Source: Halopenitus malekzadehii (GTDB lineage: Archaea; Halobacteriota; Halobacteria; Halobacteriales; Haloferacaceae). From it: a stretch of 64,000 bases of DNA. Of the stretch, positions 53,601 to 62,233 are shown one piece after another; within the stretch, counting starts at the first letter, position 1, and each line of letters opens with the position of its first letter. The translations under genes and the position numbers were made by a program. The stretch is from assembly GCF_900108505.1 (NCBI RefSeq), contig NZ_FNWU01000002.1, positions 124,001 through 188,000 of the forward strand. Direction: 5' to 3'. Under the pieces are notes generated by a model. That model did not search any database. It was not told the origin of the DNA and worked only from the letters and a program-made list of their open reading frames with translations.

Positions 53601-55523
53601 CTACTCCACGGTCACGCTCTTCGCGAGGTTTCGCGGCTTGTCGATCGCCCGACTCTTCTCGTTGGCCACGTGGTAGGCGAACAGCTGGAAGTAGACGTTC
53701 GCCACGAGCGGCTCCAACAGGCCCACGTCCGGCACCTCGAAGGCGACGTCGAGCGTTCCGAACTCCCGGTCGGCCGAGACGCAGCCGATGGCGTCCGCGC
53801 CGCGCGTCTGTGCCTCGGTCACGTTGGTCATCGTCTCGGCGGGCGAACCGCCCTCGGTCAGGACCGCGAGGACCGGCGTCCGGTCGGTGACGAGCGCCAG
53901 CGGGCCGTGTTTCAGCTCGCCGGCCGGGAACCCCTCGGCGTGGTCGTAGGCGATCTCCTTGAGCTTCAATGCGCCCTCGAGCGCGACGGGCACGCCCAGA
54001 TCGCGGCCGAGGAAGAAGAAGGCGTCCTCGTCGCGGTACTGCTCGGCCGCCGCGACCACGTCGGCTTCGGCGTCGAGCGCCTGCTGGACGGCCCCCGGCA
54101 GGCCGCGGAGGTTCTCCAGCACCGAGCGTGCACGCGAGGCCGACAGCGTCCCGCGCTCGCGGCCGAGTGCGACCGCAAGCAGTGCCAGCGTCGTCACCTG
54201 CGAGGCGAACGTCTTCGTCGCGGCGACGCCGATCTCCGGGCCGGCCCTGATGAAGACCGCGTCGTCGACCGCGCGCGTGACGCTGCTGCCGAGCGTGTTG
54301 GTGACCGCGAGCGTCCGCGCGCCCGCGGAGTCCGCCCGGCGGATCGCTCCCAGCGTGTCGGCCGTCTCCCCGCTCTGGGTAACCGCGATCGTCAGCGTCC
54401 GGTCGGGATCCCGTCCGGCCCCGAACGCGTACTCGCTGGCGATCTCGACGGTGGTCCGCACGTCCGCGAAGGATTCGATCAGCCGCGCCGCATACCGGCC
54501 CGCATAGTAGGAGGTTCCGCAGGCGACGATCTGCACCTCCTCGATCCGTTCAAGCAACGCCTCGGGGAACGAGACGTCCAGATCGACGCGGGCTCGATCG
54601 ACGTCCACGCGCCCTGACAGCGTCTGCCGAAGCGCCGTCGGCTGCTCGTGGATCTCCTTGCGCATATAGTGCTCGTAGCCGGCCTTCTCCGCGGCGTCGG
54701 CCTCCCACTCGACCGTCTCGACCGATCGGTCGACCGGCCGGCGGGAGAGGAACGCATTAGCGTCGGACGACGCGGAGGAGTCCGGTACCGATGCGTCCGA
54801 CGCCGCGTCGTCCGACGGCGCGAACACCTCGACGTCGCCGTCGGCCGAGAGGTCGACCACGTCGCCGTCCTCGAGGTAGGTCACCTCGCGGGTGTGCTCG
54901 AGGAACGCGGTCACGTCGCTGGCGAGAAAGGCGGCGTCCTCGCCGTGGCCGACCACCAGCGGGCTCCCGTCACGGGCGGCGACGATCCGGTTCTCGCCGG
55001 CGTGGATGGCACAGACCGCGTAGCTTCCCTCGAGACGGTCGACGACGCGCTCGACCGCGGTTCGAAGGTCGACCGCGTCCCCGCCGGCCGTCTCCGACAA
55101 CTCGGATTCGAGGAGGTGCGGAACGACCTCGGTGTCGGTCTCGCTCGTGAACTCGTGGTCACCGAGCTCCGCCTTCAGCGCCTCGTGGTTCTCGATGATC
55201 CCGTTGTGGACGACCGCGATCGACTCCGCGCAGTCGACGTGCGGGTGCGCGTTCGCGTCGGTGGGCGGACCGTGCGTGCTCCAGCGCGTGTGACCGATCC
55301 CGCAGGTCGCGTCCGGCGCGTCGGGGACGGTTAGGTTCGAGACCTCGCCGGAGCGCTTGGCGACGGTGAGGCCGCCGTCAGCGGCGACGTCACCGGTCGC
55401 ACGTGCACCGTTCACGAGCGCGATCCCCGCGGAGTCGTAGCCGCGGTACTCCAGGTTCTCGAGCCCCTGGTACACGATCGGGGCCGCCGCCTCGTCGCCC
55501 ACGTAGCCGATGATCCCACACAT
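53601..55523 (-). CDS. glmS: Glutamine--fructose-6-phosphate aminotransferase (GlmS)
   Basis: 640 aa. Makes glucosamine-6-phosphate, the entry to UDP-GlcNAc. Cys2 nucleophile in MCGIIGYVGDEAA; glutaminase motifs GIGHTRWSTHG and HNGIIENHEAL; two SIS sugar-isomerase domains with VACGTSYYAGRYAARL and VTQSGETADTLGAIR; and the C-terminal KPRNLAKSVTVE. Between the halves is an acidic Ser/Asp/Ala linker. Third gene of the glmU-glmU-glmS operon, 2 bp from the preceding gene. Confidence 0.97.
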   Translation of the reverse strand: MCGIIGYVGDEAAAPIVYQGLENLEYRGYDSAGIALVNGARATGDVAADGGLTVAKRSGEVSNLTVPDAPDATCGIGHTRWSTHGPPTDANAHPHVDCAESIAVVHNGIIENHEALKAELGDHEFTSETDTEVVPHLLESELSETAGGDAVDLRTAVERVVDRLEGSYAVCAIHAGENRIVAARDGSPLVVGHGEDAAFLASDVTAFLEHTREVTYLEDGDVVDLSADGDVEVFAPSDDAASDASVPDSSASSDANAFLSRRPVDRSVETVEWEADAAEKAGYEHYMRKEIHEQPTALRQTLSGRVDVDRARVDLDVSFPEALLERIEEVQIVACGTSYYAGRYAARLIESFADVRTTVEIASEYAFGAGRDPDRTLTIAVTQSGETADTLGAIRRADSAGARTLAVTNTLGSSVTRAVDDAVFIRAGPEIGVAATKTFASQVTTLALLAVALGRERGTLSASRARSVLENLRGLPGAVQQALDAEADVVAAAEQYRDEDAFFFLGRDLGVPVALEGALKLKEIAYDHAEGFPAGELKHGPLALVTDRTPVLAVLTEGGSPAETMTNVTEAQTRGADAIGCVSADREFGTLDVAFEVPDVGLLEPLVANVYFQLFAYHVANEKSRAIDKPRNLAKSVTVE

Positions 55524-55525
55524 CG

Positions 55526-56701
55526 TTATCCCCTCCGAACGACCGCGTCGGGCTCGATCGTGCCGCTCACCACGGCGCCGGGGTCGACGCGCGAGACGTC
55601 GCCGAGGACCGTCCCTGGAACGAGCGTCGCGCCGCCGCCGACGGTCGCGTTGTCGCCGACGACGCCGCCGAGACGGACGTCCGGGTGGACCTCATCGTCG
55701 ACGACCACGGTCGACCGCCCGCCGGCGATCGTGGCGTTGGCGCCCACACGAGCGTTTCCGGCGACGACCGCGTCACGCACCACCGCGCCGGCCTCGATGA
55801 CCGCATCGGGGAAGACGACCGAGCCCTCCACGACCGCGTTCGGGCCGACCGTTGCGTTCTCGCCCAGCGCGCTCCCGCCGCCGACCACCGCGTTCGCGCC
55901 GAGACGGACGTCGTCGCCAACGACCACGTCGTCGGCGATCTCGGGGGCGGAATCGGCGTCGCTTCCGGCGTCCGCTTCCTCATCGGCTCCCACGAGGGAG
56001 GCGTTGACCCGAAGCAGGTCCCAGAGGTACGAGACGTCGAGCCACTGCCCGCGGTAGCCGATCGCCGTGATCGGGTTCTCGTCGGCGATCCGGTCGAGTG
56101 TGTCGGTGAGCGCGAGCTCGCCCGTGGGCGAGGTCTCCCGGATCGCGTCGAAGACGGCCGCCGTGAAGCCGTAAACGCCCGCGTTGATCCGGCTCGTGCT
56201 CACGGGGGCCTCGGGCTTCTCGGCGATGCCGGTGACGCGGTCCTCGCCGTCGAGGGTGACGACCCCGTACTCGCGGGGATGGTCGACGTCGGTGACGGCC
56301 ATCACGGGCGCGTCCCCGGCCAGCGTCGCCTCACGAACGCGACGAACGAGGTCGGCATCGACGATCCGGTCGCCGTTCAACACGACGAACCGGTCCCCGA
56401 CGGCGGGCTCGGCCTGCAGGAGGGCGTGGCCGGTTCCGAGCTGGTTGGCCTGTTCGACGTACTCGACGTCCACGTCCCAGTCGTCGCCGTCGCCGAAGTG
56501 GTTCCGGATGCGTTCCTGGCGGTACCCCACCACCAGCACGATCCGGTCGATGCCGGCCTCGCGGATCGCCTCGATAACGTACTCGAGGATCGGCCGGGTG
56601 GCCACGGGCAGCATCGGCTTCGGCCGCCGGTTCGTGAGCGGCTCCAGGCGCCGCCCCTCGCCGGCCGCCAACACCACGGCGGTCACGGGGTCGTCGGTCA
56701 T
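55526..56701 (-). CDS. Bifunctional sugar-1-phosphate nucleotidyltransferase/acyltransferase (GlmU-like)
   Basis: 391 aa from ATG 56701 (MTDDPVTAVVLAAGEGRRLEPLT). N-terminal nucleotidyltransferase domain with AAGEGRRLEPLTNRRPKPMLPV, EQANQLGTGHALLQAEP, VLNGDRIVDADLV, and TGIAEKPEAP. The C-terminal part from about residue 260 is a left-handed beta-helix (IADDVVVGDDVRLGANAVVGGG and repeats), as in archaeal GlmU-type UDP-GlcNAc enzymes. Sits between another GlmU-like gene and glmS. It may make UDP-GlcNAc or another UDP/dTDP sugar. Confidence 0.9.
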   Translation of the reverse strand: MTDDPVTAVVLAAGEGRRLEPLTNRRPKPMLPVATRPILEYVIEAIREAGIDRIVLVVGYRQERIRNHFGDGDDWDVDVEYVEQANQLGTGHALLQAEPAVGDRFVVLNGDRIVDADLVRRVREATLAGDAPVMAVTDVDHPREYGVVTLDGEDRVTGIAEKPEAPVSTSRINAGVYGFTAAVFDAIRETSPTGELALTDTLDRIADENPITAIGYRGQWLDVSYLWDLLRVNASLVGADEEADAGSDADSAPEIADDVVVGDDVRLGANAVVGGGSALGENATVGPNAVVEGSVVFPDAVIEAGAVVRDAVVAGNARVGANATIAGGRSTVVVDDEVHPDVRLGGVVGDNATVGGGATLVPGTVLGDVSRVDPGAVVSGTIEPDAVVRRG

Positions 56702-56805
56702 ACCGGAGGGAGACGACCGTCCGGCATAAATCCTCACCACTCGGACGCCCTCGCCGCTTGCGCCACGCATCCCCTCACTTCTCGCCGGTCACCGTCCGCC
56801 GGGAG

Positions 56806-58095
56806 CTACCGCCGATCCCGAGTGACCGTCTCGCCGGGATCGGTCGTCTCCTCGACGCCGAGCACGACGCCGGCGTTCAGGTTCGTGTCGATCCCGGTCT
56901 TGACGCCCTCGCCGAGGACGACGCCGAGTTTCCGTCGGCCGGTGTCGACGCGTTCGCCCTTGACGGTCATCCGAACCGTCGCGTCGTCGTGACGCAGATT
57001 CGCGACGACCGTCCCGGCCCCGAAGTTCACCTCACGGTCGATCACAGAGTCGCCGACGTACGAGAGGTGGCCGATGGCGGCGTCGTCCATCACGACGGAG
57101 TTCTTCACCTCGACCGCGTGGCCGATCCTGACGTCGGGGCCGATCACGGTCGATCCGCGGACGTAGGCGTTCGGCCCGACCTCGGCGTCGGACCGGACGA
57201 TCGCCGGTCCCTCGATCGTCACGCCGGAGCGGACGCGGGCGCCCTTCTCGACCAGTACCGCTCCGTCGAGGGTCGCGTCGTCGGCAACGTCTCCGGCTCG
57301 CGGATCGACGCCATCCGTGGCGTCGATTCGGTCCGACAGGTCCTCGAGAACCGCCTCGGTGGCCTCGAGCAGCTCCCAGGGGCGCCCGACGTCGAGCCAC
57401 CGCCCGTCGTACTCGACGACCGAGATCTCGGTCCCGCGGTCGAGCAGGATCTCCAGCGTCTCGGTCAGCTCGAACTCGCCGCGCTCGCTCTCGCCGGTCG
57501 CCTCGAGCGCGTCGAAGGCGTCCGCCTCGAAGGCGTAACAGCCCACGTTCGCCAGGTTCGTCGGGGGGTCGGCCGGCTTCTCGACGATCGTCTCGAGGGT
57601 CGGGTGCTCGGCTCCGGTGCTCTCGTGGGTCGCCGCGTCGTCGGGTGCCGCGTCGTCGGTCGCTCCACCGTCGTCCGCCAACGAGACCACGCCGTACGAC
57701 CGTGGGTCCTCGACCTCGGTGACCGCGATCGCGGTCCCGTCCGCCTCGGCCAGCGATCGGGGAAGCGACTCCTCGATCACCACGTCGCCGTTGACGACGA
57801 GGAAGTCGTCATCGACGATCTCCTTCGCCTGCAGGACCGCGTGTGCGGTGCCCGCCGGGTCGGCCTGCTCGACGTAGTTGACGGGCGCGCCCGCGTAGCT
57901 GTCGCCGATCGCATCCTCGATGGCCGCTCCGCGGTAGCCGGTCACGATCACGAACTCGTCGACGACCGGCAGACAGGCGTCCAACACGCCCGCAAGCAGC
58001 GACCGATCGCCGACCGGGAGCAAGGGCTTCGGACGCCGATCAGTCAGTGGTCGCATTCGAGTCCCGCGGCCGGCCGCAAGCACGACGCCGTACAT
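56806..58095 (-). CDS. Bifunctional sugar-1-phosphate nucleotidyltransferase/acyltransferase (GlmU-like)
   Basis: 429 aa from ATG 58095 (MYGVVLAAGRGTRMRPLT). Nucleotidyltransferase motifs as in its neighbour: GRGTRMRPLTDRRPKPLLPV, EQADPAGTAHAVLQ, VVNGDVVIEE, TIVEKPADPP; C-terminal beta-helix with VIGPDVRIGHAVEVKNSVV and GVVLGEGVKTGIDTNLN, which is close to the GlmU acetyltransferase end. An acidic insert (about residues 140-160, Asp/Ala/Thr-rich) precedes TIVEKP. First gene of the operon with glmS. The more GlmU-typical of the two. Confidence 0.92.
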   Translation of the reverse strand: MYGVVLAAGRGTRMRPLTDRRPKPLLPVGDRSLLAGVLDACLPVVDEFVIVTGYRGAAIEDAIGDSYAGAPVNYVEQADPAGTAHAVLQAKEIVDDDFLVVNGDVVIEESLPRSLAEADGTAIAVTEVEDPRSYGVVSLADDGGATDDAAPDDAATHESTGAEHPTLETIVEKPADPPTNLANVGCYAFEADAFDALEATGESERGEFELTETLEILLDRGTEISVVEYDGRWLDVGRPWELLEATEAVLEDLSDRIDATDGVDPRAGDVADDATLDGAVLVEKGARVRSGVTIEGPAIVRSDAEVGPNAYVRGSTVIGPDVRIGHAVEVKNSVVMDDAAIGHLSYVGDSVIDREVNFGAGTVVANLRHDDATVRMTVKGERVDTGRRKLGVVLGEGVKTGIDTNLNAGVVLGVEETTDPGETVTRDRR

Positions 58096-58157
58096 ACTCG
58101 ACTGCGAGAACGGGGCCAGGTTTAGTCGCTGCGATGGCGCGATCGGATCGGGGCCGA

Positions 58158-58185
58158 GCATATATATACGGTGACGCGCATATAT
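58158..58185 (+). promoter_or_regulatory. TATA box and direct repeat before the HTH gene
   Basis: gcatatat occurs at 58158-58165 and again at 58178-58185, 20 bp apart; the first is within a TATA-like run about 25-33 bases before the ATG at 58192. Possibly the binding site of the HTH protein itself. Confidence 0.5.
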
Positions 58186-58191
58186 TCTTGT

Positions 58192-58731
58192 ATGAACTCG
58201 GATCCCGATCGGTATGGACCGCCAACGGAGGATTTCTCCGACTCCGTGGCCGATCGGCTCTCGGAGGCGCCCACTGACGAACGCGTCCATCGCGTCGCGC
58301 TCGCGTTGACCGAGCCGACGGGCGTCAGCGAGGTCGCGGAGCGGGCCGACTGTTCGCCGAACGCAGCCCGGCGCCACCTCGCGCGGCTCGCGGACATCGG
58401 CGTCCTCGAACGCGTGACGAGCGATCCAGACACGTTCGAACGAAACGAATCGTACTTCGAGTGGCGTCGCCTCAACCGGTTGGCCTCGCTCCCCGAGGGA
58501 GAACGCGATCGTCGTCTCCGCGAGTTGCTCTCGGAGGACGCGGCGTACCGCGATCGGTATGCCGTCGAGCGGCCGTCGGCGGTCGATCCGCTATCGGTCG
58601 CGGGCGACGACGACCACGGTGACGCCGAGCAGGTCTGGCTCGACTGCCGAAACTGGGAGGCGATCCGAGAGGAGATCTCCGACCTCCGCCGCGTCCGACG
58701 GAGCGACTCGATCGTCGACGAGGCCGTCTGA
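58192..58731 (+). CDS. Haloarchaeal HTH regulator (DUF7342-like)
   Basis: 179 aa. A winged helix-turn-helix is clear at about residues 30-80: ERVHRVALALTEPTGVSEVAERADCSPNAARRHLARLADIGVLERV. The remainder (YFEWRRLNRLASLPEGERDRRLRELL ... LDCRNWEAIREEISDLRRV) matches the form of haloarchaeal two-domain regulators that are often followed by a small TumE-like gene. Probable antitoxin or repressor of the next gene, 2 bp downstream. An AT-rich repeat at its promoter may be its own operator. Confidence 0.8.
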   Translation: MNSDPDRYGPPTEDFSDSVADRLSEAPTDERVHRVALALTEPTGVSEVAERADCSPNAARRHLARLADIGVLERVTSDPDTFERNESYFEWRRLNRLASLPEGERDRRLRELLSEDAAYRDRYAVERPSAVDPLSVAGDDDHGDAEQVWLDCRNWEAIREEISDLRRVRRSDSIVDEAV

Positions 58732-58733
58732 CG

Positions 58734-59183
58734 GTGGTCGAGACGGACTCCAGCGGGACGCATACTCGAGACCCGAACCGGGCGGTACTCCGTGAATTGG
58801 CCTCACTACTGGCGTCCGAGGACTGGATCGACGAGATCTCGGTCTTTCCGGCGACGCATCCGGAGTCGATCGTGATCTCGCTCGAGGCGACCCACTATCC
58901 ACCCGATCGCGTCGCGGAGGCGTACGTCGAGATCCAGTCGTACACTAACGGTGATTTTCACGTGAGCTACGTCGAGGATCACCACGGAGTCGAGTGGTGT
59001 TGTCGGTGGGATCGGCACCGAAGCGAGGAATACACACGGGATCACTTCCACGCGCCACCATCGGCGACGCACGACGCCGGCACCAACCGGGAATATCCAG
59101 CGGACCTCCTCACGACGGTCGGGAACGTGGTTGTATCGTGGATATACGACCGGATCGGGGACGTGTGGGATGAAATCGACTAA
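58734..59183 (+). CDS. Small TumE-like protein, partner of the HTH gene
   Basis: 149 aa, GTG start at 58734. The core FHVSYVEDHHGVEWCCRWDRHRSEEYTRDHFHAPPS, with a W-x-D and several His residues, resembles the TumE/DUF6516 pattern (compare RYDNSHGVHERH in the gene at 23463). Located directly after an HTH gene, so the two may form a toxin-antitoxin pair of the same general type in reverse order. Evidence is pattern and context only. Confidence 0.55.
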   Translation: MVETDSSGTHTRDPNRAVLRELASLLASEDWIDEISVFPATHPESIVISLEATHYPPDRVAEAYVEIQSYTNGDFHVSYVEDHHGVEWCCRWDRHRSEEYTRDHFHAPPSATHDAGTNREYPADLLTTVGNVVVSWIYDRIGDVWDEID

Positions 59184-59244
59184 TCCGGTGAACGGTGCCG
59201 TTTCCCGGCGCCGAGAAGCCTACATATAGCGCCCCCGAGGCAGT

Positions 59245-60216
59245 TCACATATAGCCGAGGTCGCGCAGGCGCTCCATCAGGTCCTCCTTGTCCTGGGCGC
59301 GCCCCGCGCGCTCGGTCGTGTTCTCCAGGTCCTGCAGCCAGGCGGGCTCGCCGGTGGTCTTCTCGGTGGAGACCTCGCTGCCAAGCGACCGGAAGCCGGC
59401 GAAGTACTTCGGCGAGATCGGCACGTCGTCCTGCTCGATCCCGTCCGGAAGGTCCGCGGCGGACTCGGGCACGTAGCCGTCCTCGGGGTAGCCCTCGACG
59501 GAGTCCGGAACGACGTAGTACCAGAAGGCGTCCCAGACGTCGCGTTCGGCGAACTGCAGGATGGGTTGGATCCGGTCGTGGGGCGGGTAGATGTCCGGGT
59601 CGTGGCGCGGCGAGAAGAACGTCTCGTCGGCGCGGGCCTCCTGTTCGTCCCAGCGGACGCCGGAGATGACGCCGTCGATGCCGTGCTCCTCGAGGGCGTT
59701 GTTGAGCGCGACCGTCTTCAGCAGGTGGTTGCCGACGTAGGTGTCGAGCAGGAACGGGAACTCCTCGTCCTCGTACTCGAGGATGTCCCGGACGTGGTGC
59801 TGGTTCTGCTCGTCGAGCGCGTCGATCGGGATGTCGTCGCCGGGTTCGAGATCGTTTGCGTCGACGTACTCGCCGACGTCCTCGTTGCGTGCGTAGACGA
59901 CGTCGATGTCCCACTCGTCGGCCCAGTGTTCGACGAAGTCGGTGATCTCGTCGAAATGCTGGTAGTGGTCGATGAAGACCGCCGTCGGCTTGTCGTATCC
60001 GTACTCCTCGGCGACCTCGTTGATGAAGTAGAGCGTGAGCGTGGAGTCCTTCCCGCCGGTCCACATCACGGCCGGGTTCTCGTACTGCTCGAGCCCTCGT
60101 TTGGTCACCTCGATCGCCTTCTCGATCTTGTGTTGCAGGGACGGGTAGTCATCGGGCGACTCCCCCTCGCCGTCATCGTACTCGACGTCGACGTACTCCG
60201 GAAACTCCGACGACAT
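59245..60216 (-). CDS. CysD/PAPS-reductase-family PP-loop protein
   Basis: 323 aa from ATG 60216 (MSSEFPEYVDVEYDD). PP-loop AVMWTGGKDSTLTLYFINE binds ATP; VFIDHYQHFDEI and SGVRWDEQEARADETFFSPRHDP follow the CysD/CysH family pattern. The C-terminus TERAGRAQDKEDLMERLRDLGYM lines up with the tail of ATP-sulfurylase small subunits (ERxGR...D...ME...GYF), so CysD-like sulfate activation is more likely than PAPS reduction. No ECGLH motif is present. CysN is not in the window. Could supply activated sulfate for sulfated glycans (inference). Confidence 0.8.
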   Translation of the reverse strand: MSSEFPEYVDVEYDDGEGESPDDYPSLQHKIEKAIEVTKRGLEQYENPAVMWTGGKDSTLTLYFINEVAEEYGYDKPTAVFIDHYQHFDEITDFVEHWADEWDIDVVYARNEDVGEYVDANDLEPGDDIPIDALDEQNQHHVRDILEYEDEEFPFLLDTYVGNHLLKTVALNNALEEHGIDGVISGVRWDEQEARADETFFSPRHDPDIYPPHDRIQPILQFAERDVWDAFWYYVVPDSVEGYPEDGYVPESAADLPDGIEQDDVPISPKYFAGFRSLGSEVSTEKTTGEPAWLQDLENTTERAGRAQDKEDLMERLRDLGYM

Positions 60217-60496
60217 ACCGGAACGGTACCAGCGGGGACGTATCAGGCTTTCTACCTGGTTTCGCGGCTCCGATACCACAGATCCTATATGGGAAAACGC
60301 GTGACTGCCGGTTCCTCGGTCGCCGGGCTGGACGGGTTCCGTCGCCCCGATCGAACGCCGATCGGGAGGGAATCCGGCTGAAACGTGTCGTGGCTGCACG
60401 ACGCACCCGAAGCCGCGCGCTCGGGCGTGTCCGACCGTCCGGCAGAATTCGTCGCGTATCCGAAGGGCTAACCCCGATGCGGTCCCGTTGGCCGAT
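60217..60496. other. 280-bp divergent spacer
   Basis: Between the CysD-like gene and a phosphatase-superfamily gene. It contains tacatatag-like and tatatggg pieces that could be promoters, and no coding sequence that I support. Confidence 0.35.
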
Positions 60497-61855
60497 ATGG
60501 GCCTGTTCGACAAGCTGCGCGGCGGCTCCGACGATCGCGTCGTCTTCCTCGGGATCGACGGGGTCCCCTACGAACTGATCACGGACCACCCGGACGTCTT
60601 CGAGAACCTCCACGCGATCGCCGAGGAGGGCACCTCGGGGCGGATCGAGAGCATCGTCCCGCCCGAGTCGAGCGCCTGCTGGCCGAGCCTCACGACCGGC
60701 CAGAATCCCGGAAAAACCGGCGTCTACGGGTTCCAGGACCGCGAACGCGGCTCCTACGACACCTACGTCCCGATGGGGAGCCACGTCGAGGCGACCCGGC
60801 TGTGGGATCTGGTGACCGAGGACGGCCGGGACGCGACCGTCCTGAACGTGCCCGTGACGTTCCCGCCCTCGAGCCGGATCCAGCGGCAGGTCTCGGGCTT
60901 CCTCTCGCCGTCGATCGAGAAGGCCGCAAGCGATGACGAGGTCCGCCAAACGCTCGAGCGGTACGACTACGCGATCGACGCCGACGCGAAGCTCGGCCAC
61001 GACGAGGACAAGACCGCCTTCATCGAGAACGCCCACGAGACGCTCGAAGGCCGGCGGAAGGTCTTCGAACACTACATCGAGGCGGACGACTGGGACCTCT
61101 TCTTCGGGGTCTTTATGACGCCCGACCGAGTCAACCACTTCCTGTTCGGCGACTACGCGACCGACGGCGAGTACGCCGCGGAGTTCCTCGAGTTCTATCG
61201 CGAGCTCGACGCCGCGATCGGCGCGATCCGCGACCGACTCGACGACGACACGGAGCTCGTGGTCGCCTCCGACCACGGCTTCACCCGTGAGGAGTACGAG
61301 GTCGACATCAACCGATGGCTCGAGGAGGCGGGCTGGCTCTCGTATGCGGCCGATGCCGACGACCCGGACGGACTCGAGGACATCGCGGACGACGCACGAG
61401 CCTACTCGCTCATTCCCGGTCGCCTGTTCCTCAACCTCGAGGGACGCGAACCCCGCGGGAGCGTCGCCGAGGCCGACTACGAGGACGTCCGTGACGAGCT
61501 GATCGCCGACCTCGAGTCCCTGGCGGCCCCCGACGGCCGGGCCGTCTGCGACCGGATCGTGAAGGGCGAGGACGCCTTCTCGGGCGACCACACCGACATC
61601 GCGCCCGATCTCGTGGTCATCCCCACTGACGGATTCGATTTAAAAGCCGGCTTCGGGACCGACAAGGAGGTCTTCAGCGAGGGGCCTCGCAACGGGATGC
61701 ACAAGTTCGGCAACGCCAGCCTGTTCACGACCGACGCTGACGTGGCGGTCGGCGACGACGTGAACCTCTTCGACGTCGCCCCGACCATCCTCGACCAGCT
61801 CGACGTCGACGCGGACCGGTCGGCCTTCGACGGCGAGTCGCTGCGCGCGGACTGA
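60497..61855 (+). CDS. Alkaline-phosphatase-superfamily protein (NPP/sulfatase-like)
   Basis: 452 aa from ATG 60497 (MGLFDKLRGGSDDRVVFLGIDGVPY). Superfamily motifs: VVFLGIDGVPYELI, nucleophile region PPESSACWPSLTTGQNPGKTGVYGFQ (Ser at the nucleophile position, no Cys-x-Pro-x-Arg), FFGVFMTPDRVNHFLFGDY, and VVASDHGFTREEYEVDINRWLEE. Lacks the LGY tail of the others. Divergent from the CysD-like gene. Probably a phosphodiesterase or phosphatase acting on sugar or lipid-linked substrates. Confidence 0.86.
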   Translation: MGLFDKLRGGSDDRVVFLGIDGVPYELITDHPDVFENLHAIAEEGTSGRIESIVPPESSACWPSLTTGQNPGKTGVYGFQDRERGSYDTYVPMGSHVEATRLWDLVTEDGRDATVLNVPVTFPPSSRIQRQVSGFLSPSIEKAASDDEVRQTLERYDYAIDADAKLGHDEDKTAFIENAHETLEGRRKVFEHYIEADDWDLFFGVFMTPDRVNHFLFGDYATDGEYAAEFLEFYRELDAAIGAIRDRLDDDTELVVASDHGFTREEYEVDINRWLEEAGWLSYAADADDPDGLEDIADDARAYSLIPGRLFLNLEGREPRGSVAEADYEDVRDELIADLESLAAPDGRAVCDRIVKGEDAFSGDHTDIAPDLVVIPTDGFDLKAGFGTDKEVFSEGPRNGMHKFGNASLFTTDADVAVGDDVNLFDVAPTILDQLDVDADRSAFDGESLRAD

Positions 61856-61978
61856 TCGGCGACCGGGCCGTCGTTCCGGGAGATCGTTTCAGGCGGCCGT
61901 TTCAGTCGGCGATTTCGGGCGGCACGACGCCACGTTCCGTGACAACAATTAACGCCCAGGAGCACCGACCGTCGATCG

Positions 61979-62152
61979 ATGGTTGATCCTGATTCGGAGG
62001 AGGACCCCCACGAGGAGGCGGACCACCTCCGTGACGTGCCCGTCGACGCCGGCTGTACCGAGATCTGGGATCACCTGTCCGGAACTCGCGAGAAGGCGTC
62101 CGGCTCAAACGCCGACTCGGATCCGGATCGCGAACCGGTCGACGTCGACTAG
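61979..62152 (+). CDS. Small acidic haloarchaeal protein
   Basis: 57 aa: MVDPDSEEDPHEEADHLRD then DVPVDAGCTEIWDHLSGTR, and a disordered Asp/Ser/Pro tail. The GCTEIWDHLS segment looks conserved as found in small haloarchaeal proteins of unknown function. ATG at 61979, stop TAG at 62150-62152, too short to be called by length. The single Cys in the conserved block could bind metal in a dimer (speculation). Confidence 0.6.
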   Translation: MVDPDSEEDPHEEADHLRDVPVDAGCTEIWDHLSGTREKASGSNADSDPDREPVDVD

Positions 62153-62233
62153 GTGGCGCGTGATCGAACCGCACGGTGATTCGCACGGCGATTCACGACC
62201 GTCTTCATCATCGTCGACCCTTCCGTTGGCCGG

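Noticed and set aside
59222-59255. Second IS-end remnant (cccccgaggcagttcac)
   Set aside because: Resembles the 46824 motif but has no hairpin, and the match overlaps the coding end of the CysD-like gene.
59245-60216. Assimilatory PAPS reductase
   Set aside because: No ECGLH-type cysteine motif, and the tail matches CysD rather than CysH.
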